A stretch of DNA of 52,475 nt from Dysgonomonas sp. HGC4 (GTDB lineage: Bacteria > Bacteroidota > Bacteroidia > Bacteroidales > Dysgonomonadaceae). Position numbers and translations under genes: made by a program. The notes under the pieces are model-generated. The model did no database searches and had not been told where the DNA came from. It worked only from the letters and a program-made list of their open reading frames with translations. The stretch covers positions 1 to 52,475 of the forward strand of contig NZ_CVRU01000049.1 of NCBI RefSeq assembly GCF_001261715.1. The letters run 5' to 3'. This document shows, piece after piece, positions 33,533-42,296 of the stretch. Every line of letters begins with the position of its first letter. Positions within the stretch are counted from its first letter, which is position 1.

Positions 33533-33553
33533 GAGGGCATAATAAATGTCCTC
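33533..33553 (-). terminator. Terminator after the Rossmann-fold oxidoreductase
   Basis: GAGGGCAT (33533-33540) and ATGTCCTC (33546-33553) pair across a 5-nt loop. Read on the minus strand the hairpin is followed by TTTTTATTT, 41 nt beyond the stop of the gene ending at 33594. Confidence 0.55.
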
Positions 33554-33593
33554 TACATTTGCTTTCAGATACTCTAAAGCTAAAAGCTAAATT

Positions 33594-34253
33594 TTATAAA
33601 GACTGGATTTGATTGGATTCGTAGATACTAAATCCTTCTTTTGGAGATTGTGCAATAGTATACATTGCTTGTGCCACTTTTTCGGCTTGTACAGGCTTAT
33701 ATTTTTTTAGTTTTCCAACTAATAAGAATGAAACAAGTTTCAATACAGCTTCTCCTATTTTCTCTTGAGCTCGTAGCTCTTTACGAGGGCCTAACAAAGA
33801 AGCAGGACGAAAGACTGATGTACTTGATAAATTTACTTTTTTAATCGCTTCCTCACACTCGCCCTTGGTTTTCAAATAGAAAACAGACGAACCTGCATTT
33901 GCGCCTATCGAAGTCACCATTAAATATTGTTGTACCCTATTTTGTTTTGCCATCTCAGCAAATCGAAGAGGATAATAATAATCAACTTTCTTGAAAGCTT
34001 CACGTGTTTTTGCTTGTTTAATTGTAGTTCCCAAACAACAAAATAAATCGTCACCCTGTACTAAATTGGCATACTTATCTAATTGATCGAAATCAATAAC
34101 ATGCTCAACTAATTTGGGATGCTTTCTGCTTATTTCTTTACGAACAAAAATAACAACAGAGCTATACTCTTCACTGTTAAGTAAGATATCAAGCAAGAAA
34201 CTTCCGACTAAGCCGGAAGCTCCTAACAATATTGCTGTTTTATTATTGTTCAT
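33594..34253 (-). CDS. NAD(P)H-binding Rossmann-fold protein (YraR/HTATIP2-like)
   Basis: The 219-residue protein begins with a nucleotide-binding loop, TAILLGASGLVGSFLL (about 6-21, GxxGxxG). It continues with CCLGTTIKQAKTREAFKKVD (about 70-89), MVTSIGANAGSSVFYLKTKG (about 112-131, with Y-x-x-x-K) and VFRPASLLGPR (about 147-157). These match the atypical short-chain dehydrogenase group that includes YraR and HTATIP2/TIP30. Such proteins bind NADPH; their reaction is mostly unknown. It ends a minus-strand run with the GltD-like gene 30 nt upstream. Confidence 0.85.
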   Translation of the reverse strand: MNNNKTAILLGASGLVGSFLLDILLNSEEYSSVVIFVRKEISRKHPKLVEHVIDFDQLDKYANLVQGDDLFCCLGTTIKQAKTREAFKKVDYYYPLRFAEMAKQNRVQQYLMVTSIGANAGSSVFYLKTKGECEEAIKKVNLSSTSVFRPASLLGPRKELRAQEKIGEAVLKLVSFLLVGKLKKYKPVQAEKVAQAMYTIAQSPKEGFSIYESNQIQSL

Positions 34254-34283
34254 TTTTTTAGCAGTTCTAGATGTATAACAACC

Positions 34284-35621
34284 TTATACTCCTAATAGTT
34301 TTACAGCATCTACATATTGAGAAATACCCGAAGCCACACGCTTAGCTTCACGCATTGCCAGTACAACTGTTTGTGGAGTATGCACTACATCTCCTCCGGC
34401 AAATACACCTCTACGAGAAGTCATACCATAAGGATGTTCTTTAGTTGTAATATATCCACGCTCATCCACATCAATACCTAATGAAGTAGATACTATTCTG
34501 TTAGCAGGTTTAGAGCCAACAGCGAGAAATATTCTATCCACAGGTAAAGTTATTTCGCCATCAGCAGTATCAACCTTTAAACCCGATAGTATACGATTAC
34601 CTTTAATATCTGTTCCTACAAACTCTTTTGTAGCTGCTTCTAACAAGAATTGAACTCCTTCAGCTTTAGCTTCTAGAAACTCAGATCTAAGAGCAGGCAT
34701 ATCTTCTTCTTTCTTTCGATATACAATAGTAACACTCTCCGCCCCCATACGCAAAGCCGTACGAGCTGCATCCATTGCCACATTTCCAGCTCCAATAATA
34801 GCAACTTTATCACCCGGTCTCAAAGGAACTTCTTCTCGGGCAATATCTCCACTTGCAAATAAGCTTACCATACGTAAGAAATATGCAGACTGAGAAACAC
34901 CAAATAAATTACCGCCTTCGATATTTAACGACTGAGGAACCGAAGTACCCGAACCGATAAAAACAGCATCAAAACCTTCTTCGAACATTGCATCTACCGT
35001 GATACTTTCTCCCACAATACAATTGTTGCGGAAAGTAACACCCAGAGCTTCTATTTTTTTAACCTCACGACGTGTTATTTCGTTCGGTAACCTGTATTCA
35101 GGAATACCATATAACAAAACGCCTCCGGGCTCTTTTTGTCCTTCAAAAACTACGACATTAAAACCATCCCGAGCCAAGTCTCCTGCAACAGTAAGACCCG
35201 CAGGTCCCGAACCGATAACAGCAACCTTACCTCTTGTTTTAGCTTTTAGTCGCTCTTTCGACAATCCCATTTCACTGTCGAAGTCAGCAATAAAGCGTTC
35301 CAGTTTTCCAACCCTAACAGGATTACCTTTTTTATTGAGAATGCAATGACCTTCGCATTGTTTTTCGTGCGGACATACTCTGCCACAAATTGCAGGAAGA
35401 TTACTTTTTTCATTAATCAATTCCATTGCTCCACCAATATTACCTTTCGATAATTGATGTATCCATTCCGGAATTTTATGTTCGATCGGACAACCTTGTA
35501 CGCATAACGGATTCTTGCAATTCAAGCATCGTTTAGCCTCATCAATGGCTTCCTTTAAAGTATAACCAGCATGTAACTCAGCCAGTCCTATAATTTGCTC
35601 TCTATCTATATCGCTATTCAC
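34284..35621 (-). CDS. GltD-like NADPH-dependent glutamate synthase small subunit family oxidoreductase
   Basis: Residue numbers use the GTG start at 35621 (445 residues). The N-terminus has the [4Fe-4S]-type Cys motifs RCLNCKNPLCVQGCP (about 32-46) and CGRVCPHEKQCEGHC (about 79-93). An FAD Rossmann loop VAVIGSGPAGLTVAGDLARD (about 134-153) and an NADPH loop VAIIGAGNVAMDAARTALRM (about 275-294) follow, and the C-terminal GVFAGGDVV FAD motif ends it. It moves electrons from NADPH through FAD and Fe-S; some family members make glutamate, others serve ferredoxin or sulfide reductases. The open frame extends to 35699, but a promoter box at 35651-35658 lies inside that extension, so the GTG is preferred. 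Confidence 0.9.
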   Translation of the reverse strand: MNSDIDREQIIGLAELHAGYTLKEAIDEAKRCLNCKNPLCVQGCPIEHKIPEWIHQLSKGNIGGAMELINEKSNLPAICGRVCPHEKQCEGHCILNKKGNPVRVGKLERFIADFDSEMGLSKERLKAKTRGKVAVIGSGPAGLTVAGDLARDGFNVVVFEGQKEPGGVLLYGIPEYRLPNEITRREVKKIEALGVTFRNNCIVGESITVDAMFEEGFDAVFIGSGTSVPQSLNIEGGNLFGVSQSAYFLRMVSLFASGDIAREEVPLRPGDKVAIIGAGNVAMDAARTALRMGAESVTIVYRKKEEDMPALRSEFLEAKAEGVQFLLEAATKEFVGTDIKGNRILSGLKVDTADGEITLPVDRIFLAVGSKPANRIVSTSLGIDVDERGYITTKEHPYGMTSRRGVFAGGDVVHTPQTVVLAMREAKRVASGISQYVDAVKLLGV

Positions 35622-35650
35622 TTTTTGTTTATTATGATTATTCGAGGTAA

Positions 35651-35658
35651 CAAATATA
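35651..35658 (-). promoter_or_regulatory. -7 promoter box that decides the GltD-like start
   Basis: The minus strand reads TATATTTG. Transcription would begin near 35644, downstream of two ATG codons of the longer frame (35699, 35663) and 23 nt upstream of the GTG at 35621. Confidence 0.5.
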
Positions 35659-35735
35659 ATCATTTTATGACACTTCGAGCAATCAATAAAACATATCACT
35701 CATATATATATTCTATAACAAGTGTAGTAATAACT

Positions 35736-36581
35736 TTATTCCACTACTATTTTTATATCCATCTTTATGTTTTCCACAGGACGGTCACTAGCATTTGTCT
35801 TCACTTTTTGTATTTGCTCTACAACATCAAAGCCATCTACAACTTCACCAAATACGGTATATCCACCATCTAGCTTAGGTGTACCTCCAATTTCTTTATA
35901 AGCTTTTCGCTGCTCGGGTGTAAATACATTTGCAACATTAGTTGCAGCCTCTTCCTGAGCCTCAGCATATAATCGTTGTCTAAATTCGGCTAAAGAATCA
36001 CGATCGCCACTACTGTAAAAGTCTTTAATAGCACTTTTATATTCTACTTGAAGCTCGTTAAATCTCGTTTGTACAGTTCTAGCCTGGCGTTCTTTTTCTA
36101 TTTTAGTCAGATCTTTATCTGAATATTTCTTTCCTGTAACGATATAAAACTGAATAGCTGATGATTCTTTCTGAGGGTTTACATCATCACCTGTACGTGC
36201 AGCAGCTAAAGCTCCTCGCTTGTGGAAATATGTAGGTAATCTGAATTCTGCCGGAACTGTATAATCAAGATCGCCACCTCCTAAAGATGAACCATCGGCA
36301 GCAACTCTCGATTGAGGATCGCCTCCTTGAATCATAAAATCTTTGATTACACGATGAAATAACAAATCCTTATATGCACTGTCATTTACCAACTTCAAAA
36401 AATTATCTCTATGTAAAGGTGTATCATTATACAACTTCAGCTTGATATTACCAAGTGTTGTTTCGATTACAACTAAAGTATCCTTTTCTTGTGAATTAAT
36501 ATTGCTCATTGTTATAAAAATAAATAGTAATAAGGCCACTGACCTCTTTATTGTTCTTGTAAGTGTTGACATAGCTGACAT
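35736..36581 (-). CDS. Secreted cyclophilin-type peptidyl-prolyl isomerase
   Basis: The 281-residue precursor has a signal peptide ending TMSNINSQ. The cyclophilin domain shows LFHRVIKDFMIQGGDPQS (catalytic Arg), GGGDLDYTVPAEF and GGYTVFGEVVDGFDVVEQI. A charged helical insertion of about 75 residues (KYSDKDLTKIEKERQARTV to FTPEQRKAYKEI) splits the domain, as in other Bacteroidetes cyclophilins. It speeds cis-trans change at proline in the periplasm. The frame opens at 36608, but a promoter box at 36608-36615 puts the transcript start near 36601, so ATG 36581 (or 36572) is the likely start. Confidence 0.92.
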   Translation of the reverse strand: MSAMSTLTRTIKRSVALLLFIFITMSNINSQEKDTLVVIETTLGNIKLKLYNDTPLHRDNFLKLVNDSAYKDLLFHRVIKDFMIQGGDPQSRVAADGSSLGGGDLDYTVPAEFRLPTYFHKRGALAAARTGDDVNPQKESSAIQFYIVTGKKYSDKDLTKIEKERQARTVQTRFNELQVEYKSAIKDFYSSGDRDSLAEFRQRLYAEAQEEAATNVANVFTPEQRKAYKEIGGTPKLDGGYTVFGEVVDGFDVVEQIQKVKTNASDRPVENIKMDIKIVVE

Positions 36582-36607
36582 ATAATAACATGTTAAAATG
36601 GAAAGCA

Positions 36608-36615
36608 CAAAGGTA
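36608..36615 (-). promoter_or_regulatory. -7 promoter box of the cyclophilin gene
   Basis: The minus strand reads TACCTTTG. It overlaps the first codon of the longest frame and so rules out that start. Confidence 0.5.
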
Positions 36616-36641
36616 AGGTTTTTTACTTATTTCTGATACAT

Positions 36642-36694
36642 AAAATGAAAGACTCTCACAATGTTTACACCACATTATAAGAGTCTTTCGTTTT
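36642..36694 (-). terminator. Terminator after the DUF937-like gene
   Basis: AAAATGAAAGACTCT (36642-36656) pairs with AGAGTCTTTCGTTTT (36680-36694), one G-U pair, loop of 23 nt. It lies 37 nt past the stop at 36731; the arms give T runs on either strand. Confidence 0.65.
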
Positions 36695-36730
36695 ATATTG
36701 ACTCAGCCTAAATATATAACATAGGCTTAT

Positions 36731-37174
36731 TTACTTACCAAACAAACCGCCTAAAGCTCCAAGAATTCCTCCACCGCCTTTTCCACCGAATGCTCCCATA
36801 ATCGATTCGATACTAAAACCTTTATCATTAGGATCATTCACTTTTTGAGAAAACAAGCCCATTATGGCAGGTACAACTGCCGAAGCAATACTATTAGCGA
36901 TATCTTTATTCAATCCTACTTTCTCGCTCAACGCATTTACTACTGAACTTTGCAGACCACTCACAATATCTCCGCCACCTGCAGATCCACCACCTGAGAA
37001 AAGGCTGGTTATTGACGCTAGATTATCGGGAGTAAAATGCTCCTTCAATCCATCTACTATCGTAGAAGTGGTTGTTTCTACTGCTACCTCTTTCTTATCT
37101 GCAGGAATTGCACTATTGTTGGTAATTGCAGGTAAAACCTGATCTTTCACTAAATCTATAATACCTTCTAACAT
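36731..37174 (-). CDS. DUF937-like small protein
   Basis: The 147-residue protein has no signal peptide. It shows alternating helices and Gly-rich loops (SLFSGGGSAGGGDIVSGLQ about 62-80; ANSIASAVVPAIMGLFSQK about 95-113) and ends in a Gly-rich repeat (GGKGGGGILGALGGLFGK). This pattern, with repeated VxxLLG/GLFG turns, is like DUF937 (YidB-type) proteins of unknown function. It stands alone between the cyclophilin gene and the divergent M20 peptidase gene. Confidence 0.75.
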   Translation of the reverse strand: MLEGIIDLVKDQVLPAITNNSAIPADKKEVAVETTTSTIVDGLKEHFTPDNLASITSLFSGGGSAGGGDIVSGLQSSVVNALSEKVGLNKDIANSIASAVVPAIMGLFSQKVNDPNDKGFSIESIMGAFGGKGGGGILGALGGLFGK

Positions 37175-37376
37175 GTTGTTTTAAATTTATGATAAGACTT
37201 AAAATCTTTGTGCTTCTTTTTTATTAAAACATGATCATTAATTTTTTGTTCAATGCAGCCAAAGACAATTTACAGTAACAATAGCAAGGTGTTGAGTCTT
37301 AATCCGCTCTTTATTAGAACCTAAATAAACATTTCAAGTTTCTGTATGTTAGATTATAATATAAAACATTGATTAT

Positions 37377-38933
37377 ATGAAAATAAAAGTTATCATCAGC
37401 ATTATATTTGCTTTAATACTAGCACTTGTTATTATACTTTTTACAAAAACTTTAGTTCATCCTTTTTACAAAACAGAAAGCACGAACAATGGTTCAACAT
37501 TAAACACGTCTGCTTCTGAGAAAGCTATTAAACGTTTTGCGGGAGGTATTCGCATACCCACTATTAGTACAGATAATTATGAAGAAACAAACTTCAAGCC
37601 TTTTGATGAGTTTAAAGCATATCTATCAGAAGCCTACCCTATCATCTATAAAAACATGGACACTTTAACCGTAAATAAATACGGACTTGTATTCCATTGG
37701 AAAGGTAAAAACCAGAGTTTGAAACCCATTTTGTTTTTAGCACATTACGATGTAGTACCTGTTATTGGTTACGATCCACAAACGGATATAGCTACAGATA
37801 CCTTATTTCAACCTACTGACAATCCTATTGCACGTATAGACAGTATACAATCAAAATGGGACTATTCTCCTTTCTCGGGAGCAGTAGTTGATGGACGAAT
37901 CTACGGACGAGGAACAATAGATATGAAATGCATGTTATTCTCTCTTTTTGAAGCTGCCGAGACCTTGATAACCGAAGGGTATCAACCAGAACAAGACATT
38001 TGGTTCGCATTTGGACAAGATGAAGAGGTTGGCGGACAGCAAGGAGCTGCTCTTATTGCAAGCTATTTCAAAGACAAAGGTTTAATCTTTGATGCTGTTT
38101 ATGACGAAGGAGGTATAATAGCAGCACCCGGTTCTGCTTTAGAATCAATAAAGAAGCCGATGGCTCTTATTGGCACAGGAGAAAAAGGATTTCTTACATT
38201 AAGAATAAAAGCATTTGGACTAGGAGGACACTCATCAATGCCTCCGGCAAAAAGTTCGCTGGTTTATATTGCAGAGATTATAGAAAAGCTCAATAAAAAT
38301 CAGATGAAAGCTCAGATAATACCTCCGATCTCTTCATTCCTTAATAATATCGGAGGGGAGATGGATTTTATTTCGCGTATGGCTATAGCTAATCAGTGGT
38401 TATTGAAGCCTCTCCTATTTAGCTCGTTAAGTAAAAGCCCTACTACTAATGCACTTATACGAACCACTACTGCTATCACCATGGCAAGGGGTAGCGATGC
38501 TCCCAATGTGCTCACATCGGTATCGGAAGTAACGGTCAATTTCCGCATTCTTCCGGGAGAAACTATTAATGATGTTATAAATCATGTAAAAGAGCTATGT
38601 AAGGGCTATGATGTAGAAATAGAAACGATGATAGCAAGAGAGTCATCTTCAGTATCTCCCGAAAACATAAATGCTTTTAAGGTAGTAAAGAAAACAATAG
38701 AACAACTCTATCCCAATGCTATCGTTTCATCCTATATTACAGTCGGAGGTACCGATGCTTATCAATACCAGGCTGTAAGTGATAATATATATCGCTTCTT
38801 ACCTATTGACTTGAATTTATACGAGCAACGAACAATGCATAATGAGAACGAGCATATTACAATCGATAATTATGGCAAAATGATATGGTATTTCCAAGAA
38901 TTGATGAAAACATATCAGAACGGACAGAATTAA
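37377..38933 (+). CDS. M20-family metallopeptidase (CPS1/carboxypeptidase S-like)
   Basis: The 518-residue protein has an N-terminal membrane anchor or signal (IIFALILALVIILFT, about 9-23) and a dinuclear zinc peptidase domain. Zinc ligands and catalytic residues are visible: LAHYDVVPV (His about 123), GRGTIDMKC (Asp about 180), GQDEEVGG (Glu-Glu about 214), YDEGG (about 243) and HNENEHI (near 495). The dimerisation-domain motif GLGGHSSMPP is present (about 281-290). Length and insertion pattern fit the CPS1/PM20 group, which trims peptides or N-acyl amino acids. It would face the periplasm. A terminator follows. Confidence 0.92.
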   Translation: MKIKVIISIIFALILALVIILFTKTLVHPFYKTESTNNGSTLNTSASEKAIKRFAGGIRIPTISTDNYEETNFKPFDEFKAYLSEAYPIIYKNMDTLTVNKYGLVFHWKGKNQSLKPILFLAHYDVVPVIGYDPQTDIATDTLFQPTDNPIARIDSIQSKWDYSPFSGAVVDGRIYGRGTIDMKCMLFSLFEAAETLITEGYQPEQDIWFAFGQDEEVGGQQGAALIASYFKDKGLIFDAVYDEGGIIAAPGSALESIKKPMALIGTGEKGFLTLRIKAFGLGGHSSMPPAKSSLVYIAEIIEKLNKNQMKAQIIPPISSFLNNIGGEMDFISRMAIANQWLLKPLLFSSLSKSPTTNALIRTTTAITMARGSDAPNVLTSVSEVTVNFRILPGETINDVINHVKELCKGYDVEIETMIARESSSVSPENINAFKVVKKTIEQLYPNAIVSSYITVGGTDAYQYQAVSDNIYRFLPIDLNLYEQRTMHNENEHITIDNYGKMIWYFQELMKTYQNGQN

Positions 38934-38949
38934 ATCACTTTTAAATATA

Positions 38950-38988
38950 AAAGAAGAGCGGTAGGAATAATTTCCACCGCTCTTCTTT
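38950..38988. terminator. Bidirectional terminator between M20 peptidase and carB
   Basis: A 13-bp perfect stem (38950-38962 with 38976-38988) lies 16 nt after the peptidase stop and 40 nt before the carB stop. It has T runs in both directions. Confidence 0.85.
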
Positions 38989-39027
38989 GTTTAGTATATC
39001 TTTTATCTGTATGCCAGATAATCAAAT

Positions 39028-42000
39028 TTATTCGTACTCATCCCATGCTTTGATCTCAAGATCATCAATATCTACCTTACAGAATGCTTGGATAAACGCT
39101 GATGCTAATCGAGAATTTGTTAACAATGGAACGTTAAAGTCGATAGAAGCTCTACGAATTTTGTATCCGTTATTCAACTCACCACTTGAGAAGTTCTTAG
39201 GAATATTCACTACTAAGTCAATCTCTTTATTCTGAATCATCTCTAAAGCTCCTGGTTTTTGATCTTCCGATGGCCAGTATACCTGAGTTGCAGGTACTCC
39301 GTTATCCACCAAGAATTTCTGAGAACCTCCGGTTGCATAGATATCATATCCTTTTTCGTGAAGCAATTGTGCAGCCTCTAACAATGCAACTTTAGATTTA
39401 GCAGGTCCTGTTGAGAACAATACTGTTTTCTTAGGAATGCGATAACCTACCGATAACATCGATTTTAGCATTGCATCGTGGAAATTATCTCCGATACATC
39501 CTACCTCACCTGTCGAAGCCATGTCAACTCCTAACACAGGGTCAGCCTTTTGCAGACGAGAGAAAGAGAACTGAGAAGCCTTGATTCCGACATAATCCAG
39601 GTCAAAAGCATTCTGACTTGGTTTCTCAACATCTTTACCCAACATTACCTGAGTAGCCAGTTCGATAAGGTTTATCTTTAAGATCTTCGATACGAATGGG
39701 AATGAACGAGATGCTCTCAAGTTACACTCGATCACCTTTATCTCATTTTCTTTGGCTAGGAATTGGATATTGAATGGTCCTGTGATTTGTAGTGCATGAG
39801 CTATCTCACGAGCTACTTTTTTCACTCGGCGGATAGTTTCTACATACAGACGTTGTGCAGGAAACTGAATTGTAGCATCTCCAGAGTGAACTCCGGCAAA
39901 CTCTACGTGTTCAGAAATGGCGTACATAACGATATCTCCCTTGTTTGCCACAGCATCGAATTCTACTTCTTTTGCATTCTCGATAAACTCCGATACAACA
40001 ACCGGATGTTTTTGAGAAACCTCAGCAGCCAACCCTAAGAAGTTTTCCAACTCCTGATCATTAGAACATACATTCATCGCCGCACCCGAAAGTACATACG
40101 ATGGACGTATCAAAACCGGATAACCGACTTCGTCTACGAAGAGTTTGATATCTGCGAGAGAAGTCAATTCTTTCCAACGAGGTTGATCTACTTTTATTCT
40201 ATCCAACATGCTAGAGAATTTATGACGATCCTCTGCATTGTCTATACTTTTAGCTGTTGTTCCTAAGATGTTCACTTTAGCTTCATCCAGACGGATAGCC
40301 AAGTTATTAGGTATCTGACCTCCTACCGAAAGGATTACCCCGTGAGGATTTTCCAGTTCGATGATATCCATCACACGCTCGTAAGTCAACTCATCGAAGT
40401 ACAGGCGGTCACACATATCATAGTCAGTAGAAACCGTTTCGGGATTATAGTTGATCATTACCGAGCGATAACCTTCTTTGCGGACAGTTTGCAGGGCATT
40501 CACCGAACACCAGTCAAACTCTACTGAAGAACCGATACGATAAGCTCCCGAACCAAGAACGATAACCGATTTTTTATCTCCTAGATATTGTACATCATTA
40601 GTTCTACCATTATAAGTCAGATACAAGTAATTGGTTTGTGCAGGATATTCCGCAGCCAATGTATCAATCTGCTTAACAACGGGTACTATTCCATTGTGTT
40701 TTCTTATTGTACGGATATCTCTTGCTGCATTGTCTACAAGACTAGCATCCTTGCAAATTGTTTTCGCAATTTGAAAATCCGAGAATCCTTTTTGTTTCGA
40801 AGTACGAAGCAAATCAATTGGTAGCGATTGTATATCGTCGTATCTCTTTAATTCTTCCGAACATTTAAAGATATAATGCAATTTTTGCAAGAACCATCTG
40901 TCTATTTTTGTAAGGTCATGAATCTTTTCGATATCATATCCTTTAGCAAAAGCCTGATAAATATAGAATATACGTTTATCTGTAGGGTTGCTCAATTCGT
41001 AGTCGATATCATCTACCGGAAGAGGCTTGTTAGCCGTAAATCCATGCATTCCGATATTCAACATACGAAGTCCTTTTTGGATAGCTTCTTCGAAGTTACG
41101 ACCAATAGCCATAATCTCTCCGACAGACTTCATACTTGAACCGATTTCTTTAGATACTCCATGGAATTTTCCTAAATCCCAACGAGGTATTTTTACTACG
41201 ATGTAGTCTAGTGCTGGCTCAAAAAATGCACTGGTTGATTTGGTTACCGAGTTTTTCAATTCGAATAATCCATAACCTAAACCTAGTTTCGCAGCAACAA
41301 AAGCTAAAGGATAACCCGTTGCTTTAGATGCCAAGGCAGATGAGCGGCTTAGACGAGCATTTACTTCGATTACACGATAGTCTTCCGACTCGGGATCAAA
41401 AGCATATTGTACATTACACTCCCCTACTATACCGATGTGTCTTACAATTCGGATAGCAATCTCACGTAACTTGTGGAATTCTGTATTTGTAAGTGTTTGT
41501 GATGGTGCAACCACGATACTCTCTCCGGTATGAATACCAAGTGGGTCGAAGTTTTCCATGTTACAAACAGTCATACAGTTGTCATACTTGTCGCGTACAA
41601 CTTCGTATTCTATTTCTTTCCATCCTTTTAGAGATCTTTCTACTAAAAGTTGAGAAGAGTAATTCAATGCTTTTTCAGCAAGAGCGCGTAGTTCTTGCTC
41701 GTTGTTACAGAATCCTGAACCCAGACCTCCTAAAGCATAGGCTGCACGTACAATGATAGGATAACCTAGTTCGGCTGCCGCTTTTACAGCATCTTCGATA
41801 GATCCTACTGCCATACTTTTGATGGTTTTCACATCTATCTGATCCAACTTTTGAACAAACAATTCACGATCTTCGGTGTCCATGATTGCCTGAACAGGAG
41901 TTCCCAAAACTCTCAGGTTATATTTTTCAAGAATACCTTGTTCGAATAGTTGAACCCCGCAATTCAATGCAGTCTGTCCACCAAAAGCAAGAAGTATTCC

Positions 42001-42246
42001 GTCAGGTTTTTCCTTTTGAACTACTTTCTCCACAAAGTATGGAGTAATAGGTAGGAAATATATTTTATCTGCACTTCCTTCCGAAGTTTGCACTGTAGCA
42101 ATATTCGGATTGATTAGTACTGTTTCGATTCCTTCTTCCTTCAAAGCTTTCAAGGCTTGAGATCCCGAGTAGTCAAACTCTCCGGCTTCCCCAATCTTTA
42201 GTGCTCCCGAACCGAGTACCAGTACTTTCTTTATATTTTTATCCAT
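39028..42246 (-). CDS. carB: Carbamoyl-phosphate synthase large subunit
   Basis: The 1072-residue protein has the duplicated ATP-grasp structure of CarB: first half with VLVLGSGALKIGEAGEFDYS and IIVRAAYALGGLGSG (about 165-180), second half with SVIVLGSGAYRIGSSVEFDW (about 555-575) and VLIRPSYVLSGAAMNV (about 705-720), and a C-terminal MGS-like allosteric domain (STGPAKSKVALLEAA onward, about 940-1072). It joins ammonia, bicarbonate and two ATP to make carbamoyl phosphate for pyrimidines and arginine. The partner carA lies just upstream, 50 nt away, with a palindromic repeat between them. Confidence 0.97.
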   Translation of the reverse strand: MDKNIKKVLVLGSGALKIGEAGEFDYSGSQALKALKEEGIETVLINPNIATVQTSEGSADKIYFLPITPYFVEKVVQKEKPDGILLAFGGQTALNCGVQLFEQGILEKYNLRVLGTPVQAIMDTEDRELFVQKLDQIDVKTIKSMAVGSIEDAVKAAAELGYPIIVRAAYALGGLGSGFCNNEQELRALAEKALNYSSQLLVERSLKGWKEIEYEVVRDKYDNCMTVCNMENFDPLGIHTGESIVVAPSQTLTNTEFHKLREIAIRIVRHIGIVGECNVQYAFDPESEDYRVIEVNARLSRSSALASKATGYPLAFVAAKLGLGYGLFELKNSVTKSTSAFFEPALDYIVVKIPRWDLGKFHGVSKEIGSSMKSVGEIMAIGRNFEEAIQKGLRMLNIGMHGFTANKPLPVDDIDYELSNPTDKRIFYIYQAFAKGYDIEKIHDLTKIDRWFLQKLHYIFKCSEELKRYDDIQSLPIDLLRTSKQKGFSDFQIAKTICKDASLVDNAARDIRTIRKHNGIVPVVKQIDTLAAEYPAQTNYLYLTYNGRTNDVQYLGDKKSVIVLGSGAYRIGSSVEFDWCSVNALQTVRKEGYRSVMINYNPETVSTDYDMCDRLYFDELTYERVMDIIELENPHGVILSVGGQIPNNLAIRLDEAKVNILGTTAKSIDNAEDRHKFSSMLDRIKVDQPRWKELTSLADIKLFVDEVGYPVLIRPSYVLSGAAMNVCSNDQELENFLGLAAEVSQKHPVVVSEFIENAKEVEFDAVANKGDIVMYAISEHVEFAGVHSGDATIQFPAQRLYVETIRRVKKVAREIAHALQITGPFNIQFLAKENEIKVIECNLRASRSFPFVSKILKINLIELATQVMLGKDVEKPSQNAFDLDYVGIKASQFSFSRLQKADPVLGVDMASTGEVGCIGDNFHDAMLKSMLSVGYRIPKKTVLFSTGPAKSKVALLEAAQLLHEKGYDIYATGGSQKFLVDNGVPATQVYWPSEDQKPGALEMIQNKEIDLVVNIPKNFSSGELNNGYKIRRASIDFNVPLLTNSRLASAFIQAFCKVDIDDLEIKAWDEYE

Positions 42247-42282
42247 GTTGGCGTATATTTTTAAGAATCAGTAATAATGAAA

Positions 42283-42295
42283 AGGTCTGCGACCT
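42283..42295. repeat. AGGTCTGnGACCT palindrome, copy 4
   Basis: AGGTCTGCGACCT lies one base beyond the carA stop codon (minus strand) in the carA-carB gap. Confidence 0.8.
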
Positions 42296-42296
42296 C

